A stretch of DNA of 64,000 nucleotides from Gp6-AA40 sp035571515 (GCA_035571515.1 DATNCQ010000173.1:9154-73153); one strand, 5' to 3'. Positions 45,874 to 54,993 are shown, numbered from the stretch's first letter. Made by a program: numbers and translations. The notes: generated by a model from the letters alone, not told the origin.

Positions 45874-46164
45874 ATGTTCGTCATCGAGCTCACCTACACG
45901 GCGCCGCTCGCCGACATCGACGCCGCCATGCGCGCCCACATGACATTCCTGAAGAAGTACTACGCGGCCGGCAACTTTCTCGTATCGGGCCGCAAGGTTC
46001 CTCGCGACGGCGGAATCATCCTGGCGGTTGGTGACAGCCGGGAACGGATTGAAGCCATCGCGCGCGAGGATCCCTTCTATGCGCGCGGCCTGGCCGACGT
46101 CCGCGTCATCGAGTTCCGGGCCAGCCAGCGGGCCGACGATGTTCAGCAGCTGATCGATCGATGA
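45874..46164 (+). CDS. YciI-family protein
   Basis: A 96-residue ferredoxin-like-fold protein of the YciI family. The start MFVIELTYTAPLADIDAAMRAHMTFLKKYYAAGNFLVSGR has the conserved His (position 23) followed by GRKVP, and the end keeps DPFYARGLADVRVIEFRA, with the Asp-Pro-Phe motif. YciI proteins are small dehydrochlorinase-like or dioxygenase-like enzymes of mostly unknown substrate; the His-Asp pair is thought catalytic. The open frame starting at 45772 is not in use, since the ATG at 45874 gives a normal-length family member. Confidence 0.88.
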   Translation: MFVIELTYTAPLADIDAAMRAHMTFLKKYYAAGNFLVSGRKVPRDGGIILAVGDSRERIEAIAREDPFYARGLADVRVIEFRASQRADDVQQLIDR

Positions 46165-46241
46165 AGGAGGGCAATTCGATCGCAAGCAACGGAGTGTGAC
46201 GTCCGTCGCGGTCGCGTAGTCTGCAGAGGAACGGAGCGGTG

Positions 46242-46985
46242 ATGAGCACAGCAACACGACTTCGAGACCTCGACGCGCTGCATGTCGATGAGCGAATCGG
46301 TCACTACGACTGGCCGGTCGTCGCCGAGCAGCTGGATGCCGACGGCTGGGCGCTCGTGCCACGACTGCTGACCGCGAGCGAATGTGCCGCCCTCGCCGGC
46401 CTGTATGCCGACGACCGCCATTTTCGCAGCCGCATCGTCATGGCACGGCATGGCTTCGGACGCGGCGAATACAAATACTTCACCTATCCGCTGCCCGACA
46501 GCGTCTCCGCTCTGCGTTCGAACCTCTATCCACGCCTCGTTCCGATCGCGAACCGATGGAACGCGTCGATGGGGATCCCGGTAAGGTACCCGGATTCGCA
46601 CGCCGAATTCATCACGCGATGCCACGAGGCGGGGCAGACGCGGCCGACGCCGCTGCTGCTGCAGTACGGCGAGGGCGATTTCAACGCGCTGCACCAGGAT
46701 GTCTACGGCGAGCACCTGTTTCCACTCCAGGTGGCGATCCTGCTCTCGGAGCCCGCGGCGGACTTCACCGGCGGGGCGTTCGTGCTGACCGAGCAACGGC
46801 CGCGGATGCAGTCACGGGCCGACGTCGTACCGCTCCGTCGCGGTGACGGTGTCGTGTTCGCGGTCCGTCACCGTCCCGTCCAGGGAACACGCGGTGTCTA
46901 TCGCGTGAACATGCGACACGGCGTCAGCCGCCTGCGGTCGGGCCAGCGTCATACGCTCGGCGTCATCTTTCACGACGCCAAATGA
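46242..46985 (+). CDS. 2-Oxoglutarate/Fe(II)-dependent oxygenase (prolyl-hydroxylase-like)
   Basis: A 247-residue double-stranded beta-helix oxygenase. The iron site is HxD in ALHQDVYGEHLFPLQ and the distal histidine is in VNMRHGVSRLRSGQRHTLGVIFHD, where the Arg/His of the final RxxLG motif would bind 2-oxoglutarate. Upstream motifs DGWALVPRLLTASECAAL and FTGGAFVLTEQRPRMQS match the bacterial 2OG-Fe(II) protein family. It probably hydroxylates a protein or small molecule in the cytosol. The ATG at 46242 has GGAG five bases upstream; a GTG just before it is less likely. Confidence 0.88.
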   Translation: MSTATRLRDLDALHVDERIGHYDWPVVAEQLDADGWALVPRLLTASECAALAGLYADDRHFRSRIVMARHGFGRGEYKYFTYPLPDSVSALRSNLYPRLVPIANRWNASMGIPVRYPDSHAEFITRCHEAGQTRPTPLLLQYGEGDFNALHQDVYGEHLFPLQVAILLSEPAADFTGGAFVLTEQRPRMQSRADVVPLRRGDGVVFAVRHRPVQGTRGVYRVNMRHGVSRLRSGQRHTLGVIFHDAK

Positions 46986-47040
46986 CGCCCCGTCCGTTCC
47001 GCGCGAGCGAGGCGTAATATATGCGCGACGGAAAAACGAT

Positions 47041-49290
47041 ATGCAGCGACTGACGAATCGCCGAGTCCGGATCGTGGTGCTCGCCGCCGCGTTGGGCGGC
47101 CTGGTTGCGGCGGCGTCGATGCGATCGCTGAGCGCGCAGCAGGGCCAGCGACCTGCACCGCCGCAGGGTTACATCACCGGTGTCGTGCGCGGCGACAGCG
47201 CTCCCGAGGCCGGCGTCTGGGTGATTGCCGAGACGAAGGATCTGCCGACGCCGTTCGTGAAGATCGTCGTCACCGACGACCGCGGACGCTTCATGCTGCC
47301 GGAACTGCCTGACGCCACCTACAGCATCTGGGTGCGCGGCTACGGCCTCGTCGACTCAGCCAAGGTGCAGGCGAAGCCGGGAGCGGCGCCGCTGACGTTG
47401 ACCGCCACGCCGGCGCGCACACCGCAGGAAGCCGCGAAGGTCTATCCCGGCAACTACTGGCTGTCGCTCATGGAGCCGCCGGCGAAGCACGAGTTCCCGG
47501 GCAACGGGATCAACGGCCTCGGCCCTGCGATGCTGACGCAGAACCACTGGATCAACTCGCTCAAGTCCGACTGCAACTTCTGCCATCAGCTGGGCAATCA
47601 GCTCACGCGCAGCGTCGATCACATCTTCAAGGCGAAGCCGGAGCTGAAGACGCACGAGGAAGCCTGGGAGTGGCGGCTCGGGACCGGCGTGCGCGGCACG
47701 GCGATGTACTCGGTGCTGACGAACCAGGGGAAGACGCGGCCGCTGCGGACGTTTGCGGACTGGACCGGGCGCGTCGCCAAGGGCGAGGTGCCGCCGCCGC
47801 CGCCGCGGCCGAGCGGGCAGGAGCGCAACGTCGTGCTGACGCTGTGGGACTGGGGCACCGACCACTCGTTCATGCACGACGAGGTGGCGACCGACAAGCA
47901 TCATCCGACGGTCAACGCGTACGGACCGATTTACGCGGTGTCGGCCGGGCACGGGACGCTCGTCATCCTCGATCCGCTGACGAACCGCACCGAAGAGATC
48001 GAGATTCCGACGCGGGCGCCGCGCGCGGAGGTGCCCTCGCGATTTCCGAAACCCAACCGCCCGTCGCTCTGGTGGGGCGACACGCACCTGTGGGGGAACC
48101 CGCCGTACAACCCCGCCGATCCGCACAACCCGATGCTCGACAGCAAGGGGCGCGTGTGGATTACGTCGAAGATTCGCCCGAACCAGGATCCGTCGTGGTG
48201 CAGCGACCCGTCGAACAAGTACGCGGCGTGGTTCCCGCTGCGCAACAGCGGACGGCAGGCGTCCTTCTACGATCCGAAGACGAAGCAGTTCACACTCATC
48301 GACACCTGCTATTCGACGCACCACCTGCAGTTCGACGACGACGCGAACGAGACCGTCTACTTCAACGAGCTGACCGGTCCGATCTTCGGCTGGATCGACA
48401 CGAAGGTCTTCGACCAGACGAAAGACGAGCAGAAAGCGGTCGGCTGGTGCGGCCAGGTGGTCGATACCAATGCCGACGGCAGGATCACGCGTCCATGGAA
48501 CCGTGCCGCCGGCCGCGGCCAGTCAATCCTCTATCAAGGGGATACGGCGAGCGGCGCGGCGAACACGGCCGCGCGCGGAGGCGGCGGACCGGATCCCTCG
48601 CTCGATACCGAGGTCGACTTCAGTCTCTACTCCGCCGTCCCCAGTCCCGTCGACAACTCGATCTGGGGCGTGTCCGAACGCTTCCCGGGCTACCTGGTGC
48701 GCGTCGATCGCGGCACGAATCCACCCGAGAGCTGCCGTGCCGAAGTGTTCCGCGTGCCCGAGCCTGGATTCGACCCGCGCGGCGTCGACGTCGACACCAA
48801 CGGCGTCGTCTGGACGGCGCTGGCGGCCAGCAGCCATCTCGCCAGCTTCGATCGGCGCAAGTGCACGGGCAGCGTCGGCCACAAGATCGACGGCAGCGAG
48901 TGCGGCGAGGGCTGGACGCTGTATCAGACGAACGGGCCGAAGCTGAAAGGCACCGACATCCCCGCCGACTTCCACTATTTCAACTGGGTGGATCAGCAGA
49001 ACATCCTCGGACTCGGCGCGAACAAGCCGCTGGCAACGGGATCGAATTCCGATTCGCTGCTCGTCCTCGATCCGCAGACGCGCCAGTGGATGACGATGCG
49101 CGTGCCGTATCCGCTCGGGTTCTACTCGCGCGGCATGGACGGCCGCATCGACGATCCGCGGGCCGGCTGGAAGGGGCGCGCCCTCTACGCGAACTACGGC
49201 ACGCACTTCGTGTGGCACATCGAAGGCGGAAAGGGGACCAAGGGAAAGCTGGTCAAGTTCCAGCTTCGTCCCGATCCGCTCGCGCGATGA
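47041..49290 (+). CDS. Exported carboxypeptidase-regulatory plus Vgb-like propeller protein with a haem motif
   Basis: A 749-residue exported multidomain protein. Signal peptide to about Ala32; carboxypeptidase-regulatory domain at about 43-122 (GYITGVVRGDSAPEAGVWVIAE); a haem-binding CNFCH at residues 178-182; then a large propeller-like region with Vgb-type blades (MLDSKGRVWITSK, FDPRGVDVDTNGVVWTALA). The propeller resembles virginiamycin B lyase but the single c-haem suggests a redox or sensing role. Cysteine-rich loops occur (CSDPSNKYAAW, KCTGS). The stop overlaps the next gene (49287-49290), so 47041, 49287 and 50058 form one operon. The function is unknown. Confidence 0.83.
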   Translation: MQRLTNRRVRIVVLAAALGGLVAAASMRSLSAQQGQRPAPPQGYITGVVRGDSAPEAGVWVIAETKDLPTPFVKIVVTDDRGRFMLPELPDATYSIWVRGYGLVDSAKVQAKPGAAPLTLTATPARTPQEAAKVYPGNYWLSLMEPPAKHEFPGNGINGLGPAMLTQNHWINSLKSDCNFCHQLGNQLTRSVDHIFKAKPELKTHEEAWEWRLGTGVRGTAMYSVLTNQGKTRPLRTFADWTGRVAKGEVPPPPPRPSGQERNVVLTLWDWGTDHSFMHDEVATDKHHPTVNAYGPIYAVSAGHGTLVILDPLTNRTEEIEIPTRAPRAEVPSRFPKPNRPSLWWGDTHLWGNPPYNPADPHNPMLDSKGRVWITSKIRPNQDPSWCSDPSNKYAAWFPLRNSGRQASFYDPKTKQFTLIDTCYSTHHLQFDDDANETVYFNELTGPIFGWIDTKVFDQTKDEQKAVGWCGQVVDTNADGRITRPWNRAAGRGQSILYQGDTASGAANTAARGGGGPDPSLDTEVDFSLYSAVPSPVDNSIWGVSERFPGYLVRVDRGTNPPESCRAEVFRVPEPGFDPRGVDVDTNGVVWTALAASSHLASFDRRKCTGSVGHKIDGSECGEGWTLYQTNGPKLKGTDIPADFHYFNWVDQQNILGLGANKPLATGSNSDSLLVLDPQTRQWMTMRVPYPLGFYSRGMDGRIDDPRAGWKGRALYANYGTHFVWHIEGGKGTKGKLVKFQLRPDPLAR

Positions 49291-50054
49291 AGCATTCCAC
49301 CCGCATCGTCTGGCTGCTGGTCACGGGGCTGGCGGTCTCCGCGGCTGCGCAGGAATGGAAGACGAAGCCGCCGGCCGCCGCCGACTGGGCGGCGCTCGCG
49401 AAGCTGCCGGACCTGACCGGCGTCTGGGAGGCGCCGACCGTCGGCCGCGGTGGACGAGGACCGGCCGCGGCACCGCCGCCCGTACCGCAGCTCACGCCGG
49501 CCTACGCGGCAAAGAAGCGCGAGCTCGACGCGCGCAACTTCGACGACACGGAAGCGGCCAACTGCCTGCCGACGGGAATGCCGGCAATCATGGGGCATCC
49601 GTATCCGTACGAATTCCTGATGACGCCGGGCAAGGTCACGATCGTCACCGAAGCCTACATGCAGGTGCGTCACATCTACACCGATGGCCGGCCGCTGCCG
49701 GCCGATCCCGATCCGACGTTCAACGGCACGTCGATCGGCCGCTGGGACGGCGACACGCTCGTCGCCGAGACGATCGGGTTCTCGCCGCTCACCACGATTG
49801 CGCGGAACACGCCGCACAGCGACAGGATGCGCGTCACCGAGCGGTTCCGCCTCACCGCGCCGGACACGATGTCGATCGAAACCACCGTCATCGATCCGGC
49901 GGTGTTGGTGAAGCCGTGGACGACGACGAGGACGCTGGCGCGGCATCGGGAATGGACGATTCGCGAGTACATCTGCGAAGAGAACAATCGGAACTTCCTC
50001 GACGGCCAGGGGAAAGCCGGCGTGAAGCTCGACGCGCCGGCGAAGAAGGAGTAG
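49287..50054 (+). CDS. Exported protein of the GDTLV family, function unknown
   Basis: A 255-residue exported protein (signal RIVWLLVTGLAVSAAAQ). The core is CLPTGMPAIMGHPYPYEFLMTPG, HIYTDGRPLPADPD and GTSIGRWDGDTLVAETIGF, the same core as in 34013-35047 and in the second half of 14576-15592. The N-terminus has PDLTGVWEAP, a motif common in these acidobacterial exported proteins. It overlaps the end of the cytochrome-propeller gene by four bases, implying coupled expression. DUF6152 follows 3 bases after its stop. A role in a periplasmic complex with that cytochrome is inference. Confidence 0.8.
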   Translation: MKHSTRIVWLLVTGLAVSAAAQEWKTKPPAAADWAALAKLPDLTGVWEAPTVGRGGRGPAAAPPPVPQLTPAYAAKKRELDARNFDDTEAANCLPTGMPAIMGHPYPYEFLMTPGKVTIVTEAYMQVRHIYTDGRPLPADPDPTFNGTSIGRWDGDTLVAETIGFSPLTTIARNTPHSDRMRVTERFRLTAPDTMSIETTVIDPAVLVKPWTTTRTLARHREWTIREYICEENNRNFLDGQGKAGVKLDAPAKKE

Positions 50055-50057
50055 GCG

Positions 50058-50456
50058 ATGAGGCCGATCGCACGCACAGCCGGGCGCGCGCTGCTGGTCA
50101 CGGCGATGATGTGCGGCGTCGCCACCCGCGCGTGGTCGCATCATGCCGCCGCGCCCGTCTTCGACATGAATGCCGAAAAGAGCGTAACGGGCGTCGTCAA
50201 GCAGGTCGACTGGACGAACCCGCACATCTGGATCTGGCTCGATGCGCCGAACGCGTCGGGTCAGGTGGAGACGTGGGGATTCGAGGGGATGAGTCCGAAC
50301 TTTCTCGCGCGCCGCGGCTGGACGCGGACCTCGCTCCTGCCCGGCATGCGGATCACCGTGACGTTCCGGCCGCTCAGGGACGGGAAGGCCGGCGGCATGT
50401 TCATGACGGGCAAGCTCGCCGACGGCAAGGTCCTGACGAGCACCGGCGCGGAGTAA
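50058..50456 (+). CDS. Exported DUF6152 protein
   Basis: A 132-residue exported small beta protein. Signal peptide to about Ser27 (TARALLVTAMMCGVATRAWS), mature start HHAAAPVFDMN, then VTGVVKQVDWTNPHIWIWLD and MRITVTFRPLRDGKAGGMFM. The HH after the signal cut and TNPHxW are the hallmarks of DUF6152. Its biochemical role is not known; it occurs beside cytochrome and PQQ genes here and at 14576, where the same domain is fused to a GDTLV-type domain. It is the last gene of the 47041-50456 operon and faces the APC permease gene. Confidence 0.85.
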   Translation: MRPIARTAGRALLVTAMMCGVATRAWSHHAAAPVFDMNAEKSVTGVVKQVDWTNPHIWIWLDAPNASGQVETWGFEGMSPNFLARRGWTRTSLLPGMRITVTFRPLRDGKAGGMFMTGKLADGKVLTSTGAE

Positions 50457-50498
50457 CGGCTTCGGCCGCCAGGCGCGGCGCAGGGAAAACGACCGCCG

Positions 50499-51740
50499 TC
50501 ATGAAGGCGCAGGGGAATGACTGCGCGTCGCCTTCCAATTGAGAAGCGCGATCCCGAACGTGATGGCCACAACGGCGATTCCCCCGACGTCTGTCTGCGT
50601 GATCAGCACTGCCGTGAAGACAAGCGCCAACAGACTGAAGATCCATCCACCTGGCAGGCGAAGCGCGTCGGCTTCGGGATGTTTCCGCCGCAAGGCCGGC
50701 AGGGCCGCCGCAATCGAACCATACACGAACAATCGCGATACGACCGACAACGTGGCGTTCCACCGGAAGTTCCCGGCGATCGCAAACAGCATCAGGAGCG
50801 CGGCAAACGTCACGATCGAGACGGACGGCGTCCGGAAGCGCGGGTGAATCGCGGCGAAAAATTGCGGGAAGTCTCCTTGTTCCCCCAGCGCGAATGTCAG
50901 CCGCGGTGTGTGCAGCATGTTCGCGCTCAGATACCCGTATATCGAGATCAGCGATCCGATCGCCATGAGCGACGCACCGATCGGCCCGGAAAACCTTCGC
51001 GCCGCGTCCACCAACGGCTTCGTCGTCCCTGCGGTATCCGGCAGCGTGTGAATCACCACGAACTGCAACGATACGAACAGGATCGTGGAACCAGCCAGAG
51101 CAAGCAGCAATGCCGCGGGTACATCCTGCCGGGGGTTTCGTGTCTCTCCCGCAGCGAAGAGGGCGGCGTCGAATCCGCCGTAGGCGTAGACCATGAGGAT
51201 AATCGCCGCAAACCAGTCCGCAGCGGTGGCGGGGACTTCGGACGGCATCACGCGCACAGCTGGACTCATCGCCAGCGCGACGACGCCGCCGCACACGAAG
51301 ATCCCGATGATCGCGAGCTTCGCGATCGTCAAGAAGTTGCTCAACCGCGCTGCGCCATGGACGCCCCGGTAATTCACGGTGGCCAGCAGCAGCACCAGCA
51401 CGCTCACGATGACTGCTCGAGGAAGCGGATCGGTCACCGCGGGACGGAACTCGCTCAGGTAGTTGATGAACAGGTCGGCTCCTGCCGAAGAGGCGGCGAT
51501 GCGGGACAGAAACGAGAGCCACCCTATCTGGATCGCCGCGAACGGCCCGAACGCTTCACGGGCATACAGATATGGTCCGCCAGCCTCCCGGAATTGCGAC
51601 CCGACCTCCGCCAGGCACGCGCCGATCACGCCGATCCCGGCGGCCGCCACGAAATAGGCGGCCGGGCTCAGGCGGCCGAGATGCGCCGCGATGAGCGACG
51701 GCAGGCCGAAGACGCTTGCGCCGATCATGGTGTTGACCAT
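50499..51740 (-). CDS. APC-family amino acid/polyamine permease
   Basis: A 413-residue membrane protein with about twelve hydrophobic segments of the amino acid-polyamine-organocation family. The first segment has the substrate-site motif NTMIGASVFGLPS; GGFDAALFAAGETRNPRQDVPAALLL is the TM6 region motif. The first ATG at 51740 falls inside the expected TM1: about 20 upstream codons (RLVRAIGRWSLAAL) continue the normal family N-terminus but contain no ATG, GTG or TTG before a stop, only CTG codons. Either a CTG start is used or the protein is trimmed. The substrate is not assignable. Confidence 0.85.
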   Translation of the reverse strand: MVNTMIGASVFGLPSLIAAHLGRLSPAAYFVAAAGIGVIGACLAEVGSQFREAGGPYLYAREAFGPFAAIQIGWLSFLSRIAASSAGADLFINYLSEFRPAVTDPLPRAVIVSVLVLLLATVNYRGVHGAARLSNFLTIAKLAIIGIFVCGGVVALAMSPAVRVMPSEVPATAADWFAAIILMVYAYGGFDAALFAAGETRNPRQDVPAALLLALAGSTILFVSLQFVVIHTLPDTAGTTKPLVDAARRFSGPIGASLMAIGSLISIYGYLSANMLHTPRLTFALGEQGDFPQFFAAIHPRFRTPSVSIVTFAALLMLFAIAGNFRWNATLSVVSRLFVYGSIAAALPALRRKHPEADALRLPGGWIFSLLALVFTAVLITQTDVGGIAVVAITFGIALLNWKATRSHSPAPS

Positions 51741-51953
51741 CAGCGCGGCGAGACTCCAGCGGCCGATGGCGCGGACAAGGCGACGAGGTGCTTCGAGCGG
51801 GAGACGGCGGGCCAGCGCAGCAGGATACTACTGACGCGCTCCGGCTCTCCGCTGGACGTTGGGCAGGTTGATTGACAGGCGGTTGCACTGGCGCGACTAT
51901 TGGGCGCCTCGCCGGCAGGTGAAACGCCGCCGGGAAGACGGGAGTGAATCAGC

Positions 51954-53204
51954 ATGCCGACCAAGCATCTGCTGAGCGGCTCGGGCGTCACGCGTCGCGA
52001 CATGATCCGGCTCGGCGCCGGTGGACTCGGGTTTGGTCTCTTCGGCGGCTTCGGCCCGGTGCCGCGCGTATTCAGCCAGGCGAGTCTGCAGGCAGCCGCC
52101 GGCGATTCGCGCCGGATCCTCGTCGTCTTCGAATGGTTTGGCGGCAACGACGGTCTGAACACCATCGTGCCGTACGGCGACGCGATGTACTACACGCATC
52201 GCCCGACGATCGGCATCAGGGAAAAGGACCTGCTGAAAATCGACGCGCATTTCGGCTGGCACAAGTCGATGCGCGGCATGAAGAAGCTCTACGACGAGGG
52301 CAAGCTGGCGATCGTCCAGGGCGTCGGCTACGACCAGCCCTCGTTCTCGCACTTCACGTCGATGTCGTTCTGGCACACGGCGGCGCCCAACAGCGGCAAC
52401 GAGTACGGCTGGATCGGGCGCACCGCGTCGGCGCTCGACCCCGGACGCGCGCAGCAGAACCTGATCGTGAACATCGCCGAGAGCCAGACGCTCGCGGTCA
52501 AGTGCGCGGACCACGTGCCGCTCGTGTTCGTCGACCCCATGAAATTCCAGCGCGGGCTGTTCGCGCAGGAAAAAGCGGCCGTTGACGCGCTCGTCGCGGG
52601 GCCATCGCCGGAGAGCGAGGCGCACCGCTACGTGCTCGAGGTCAGTCGGAGCGCGGCGCAGGCGTCGGAGGTCGTGCGCGCGGCGTGGGGCCGCTACAAG
52701 GGGAAGGACAACCCGGACCTGCGCCTGCTGGATCTCGACAAGGTGGCGGCCCTCATCGAAGCGGATTTTCCGACGAGGCTGTATTACGTCCCGTTGCGCA
52801 ACAGCCTGTTCGACACCCACGTGAACCAGGCGGCGCCGCACGACCGGCAGCTCGAGTACTGCTCCGATGCGATCGAGGGCTTCTTCCGTGAAATGGAACG
52901 CATCGGCCGCGCAGACGATGTCGTCATGTACGTCCACAGCGAGTTCGGCCGCCGCGTACCGGAGAACACCAGCCTCGGCACGGATCACGGGACGGCGCAG
53001 GTGAACTTCGTGATCGGCAACCCGGTCAAGGGTGGGATGTACGGCACGCCGCCGAGCCTCTCGAACCTGGTGCTCGGCGACAACCTCGAGAACACGACCG
53101 ACTTCCGTGACGTATACGCGACGCTGATCGAAGGGTGGCTCGATGCCGACGCCGCGCAGGTGCTCGGGCACAAATTCACCCCCCTCGATCTGTTCCGGGG
53201 GTAG
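51954..53204 (+). CDS. Tat-signal DUF1501 protein
   Basis: A 416-residue alkaline-phosphatase-like-fold (DUF1501) protein. Twin-arginine leader TRRDMIRLGAGGLG (residues 13-26); mature motifs FEWFGGNDGLNTIVPYG, GYDQPSFSHFTSMSFW, VMYVHSEFGRRVPENTSLGTDHGTA, the last being the usual metal-site-like histidine region. It is exported by the Tat route. DUF1501 genes sit beside DUF1800 genes in many bacteria; the role is unknown but exported sulfatase-like hydrolysis is suspected. The DUF1800 gene follows 16 bases later with its own GAGGAGA site. Confidence 0.9.
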   Translation: MPTKHLLSGSGVTRRDMIRLGAGGLGFGLFGGFGPVPRVFSQASLQAAAGDSRRILVVFEWFGGNDGLNTIVPYGDAMYYTHRPTIGIREKDLLKIDAHFGWHKSMRGMKKLYDEGKLAIVQGVGYDQPSFSHFTSMSFWHTAAPNSGNEYGWIGRTASALDPGRAQQNLIVNIAESQTLAVKCADHVPLVFVDPMKFQRGLFAQEKAAVDALVAGPSPESEAHRYVLEVSRSAAQASEVVRAAWGRYKGKDNPDLRLLDLDKVAALIEADFPTRLYYVPLRNSLFDTHVNQAAPHDRQLEYCSDAIEGFFREMERIGRADDVVMYVHSEFGRRVPENTSLGTDHGTAQVNFVIGNPVKGGMYGTPPSLSNLVLGDNLENTTDFRDVYATLIEGWLDADAAQVLGHKFTPLDLFRG

Positions 53205-53220
53205 GCGAGAGGAGAGCACG

Positions 53221-54984
53221 ATGACCACCCGCAGCAGCTGGTCTCCGGGGCCGGCGTCCTGGAAGGACGACCTCACCCCCATCGGCGCGGCCGACTGGAA
53301 CTACGACCGCGCCGCGCACCTGCTGAGCCACGCGGGATTCGGCGGCTCGCCGGCGGCCATCCAGAAGCTCGCCGACGCCGGCCTCGATCGCGCCGTGCGC
53401 ACGCTCGTGCACTACGAGAGCATCCCGAACCCACGCATGCAGCCGTTTGCCGAATCGGGTCTCTGGGACCCGGCGTTGAACGGGTTTCCCGAGAGCCGCC
53501 CGGAGGCGACCGACCGCGCCATCAAGAACGGCGTCTCGATGGGGATCGACGTCAAGCCGTCCGGCAAGCGTCCGCTGCAGCCGGTCTCCGATCGCTTCTT
53601 CTACTGGCTGCGGGCGACGATGCTCGAGACGCGGCGGCTGGGGTACTGGTGGGCGAACCGGATGCTGCAGACGTCGCACCCGGTGGAGCAGAAGATGGCG
53701 TTGCTGTGGCACGGCCACTTCGCCACGCACGAGAACAAGGTGCGCGACTACCGCAAGATGATGCAGCAGGTCGATCTCTTCGAGCGGTTCGCCACCGGCA
53801 ACGTCCGCGAGTTGACGATCCAGGTCGCCAGGAACCCGGCGATGCTCTATTTCCTCGACGCGCAGTACAACGTCAAGGGCGCGCCCAACGAGAACTTCGC
53901 CCGCGAGGTGATGGAGCTCTTCACGATGGGCGTGGGCAACTACTCGGAGAAGGACGTGCGCGAGGGCGCGCGCGCATTCACCGGCTGGTACTTCGACAAC
54001 CTGACCTTCAAGGTCGATCCGGCCAAGCACGACGAGGGCGCGAAGACCTTTCTCGGCCGCACGGGACGCTTCGACGGCGTGGATGCCGTGAAGATCATCT
54101 TCGAGCAGCCGGTCACCGCGGAGTACCTGGCCGGCAAGATCTATCGCTTTCTCGTCCGCGACGAATTGTCCGCCGACCTCCGGCGGAAACTCGGCGCGGT
54201 GCTGCGCAGCCACGATTACGAGGTCAAGCCGCTGCTCGCGGTGATCTTTTCATCGCGGGATTTCTACAGCCAGGCGAGCTACGGTGGGCACATCAAGGGT
54301 CCCGTCGAGCACATGGTCGCGATGATGAAGCAGCTGGACGTCGACGAGCTTCCGGGCGTCCCCGACTTCAACCAGTCGACCATCTCGATGGGACAGCACC
54401 TGCTGAATCCTCCGTCGGTCGCGGGATGGGCCGGCGGCAAGGCGTGGATCACGCCGGGGCTGCTCATCGCGCGCGGCAACGTCGCCCGCGACGTGCTCGT
54501 CCCCGACATGACCGGCTTCAGGGACTGGAACTTCACCGCCGGCACCGACGATCTGCTCGGTCAGCGGCTGCGCGACGGCTACGACATCGGCGCGGCCACC
54601 GCGGTCAACGATCCCGCGAACATGAGCGCGTTCGACCGCGCGGCGCTCGAACGGGACGAGCAGTTCAACACGCGCATCTCCGGCTACATCGCCTGGGAGC
54701 AGGCGGCCCGCAAGCTGATTCCGACGCCGCGTCATGCGGCCCGGTTCGATCTCACGCAGATGGTGATGGCCAGCGGCGCGACGACCGCCACCGACGCCGT
54801 CGATTACCTGATGTGGCGGCTCCTCCGCGTGCCGGCCGCACAGCCGGCGCGCGACGCGTTCGTCTCATTCCTCACCGGTGAGCTGGGGACCGACAGCCTC
54901 GAGCGCGCCAGGAGCTACATGGAAGATCCGCTGCGCATGACGGCGCATCTCATCATGAGCACGCCCGAATATCAGATCGTCTGA
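53221..54984 (+). CDS. DUF1800 protein
   Basis: A 587-residue DUF1800 protein: NYDRAAHLLSHAGFGGSPAAI, EKMALLWHGHFATHENKVRD, NENFAREVMELFTMGVGNYSEKDVREGARAFTGWYFD, EYLAGKIYRFLVRDELS and NPPSVAGWAGGKAWI are all diagnostic. The protein starts without an obvious signal peptide, unlike its partner, which is noteworthy because the pair is thought to act together outside the cytoplasm. The ATG at 53221 follows GAGGAGA; the frame back to 53143 is inside the DUF1501 gene. The molecular function is unknown. Confidence 0.9.
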   Translation: MTTRSSWSPGPASWKDDLTPIGAADWNYDRAAHLLSHAGFGGSPAAIQKLADAGLDRAVRTLVHYESIPNPRMQPFAESGLWDPALNGFPESRPEATDRAIKNGVSMGIDVKPSGKRPLQPVSDRFFYWLRATMLETRRLGYWWANRMLQTSHPVEQKMALLWHGHFATHENKVRDYRKMMQQVDLFERFATGNVRELTIQVARNPAMLYFLDAQYNVKGAPNENFAREVMELFTMGVGNYSEKDVREGARAFTGWYFDNLTFKVDPAKHDEGAKTFLGRTGRFDGVDAVKIIFEQPVTAEYLAGKIYRFLVRDELSADLRRKLGAVLRSHDYEVKPLLAVIFSSRDFYSQASYGGHIKGPVEHMVAMMKQLDVDELPGVPDFNQSTISMGQHLLNPPSVAGWAGGKAWITPGLLIARGNVARDVLVPDMTGFRDWNFTAGTDDLLGQRLRDGYDIGAATAVNDPANMSAFDRAALERDEQFNTRISGYIAWEQAARKLIPTPRHAARFDLTQMVMASGATTATDAVDYLMWRLLRVPAAQPARDAFVSFLTGELGTDSLERARSYMEDPLRMTAHLIMSTPEYQIV

Positions 54985-54993
54985 CAGCGCCCG

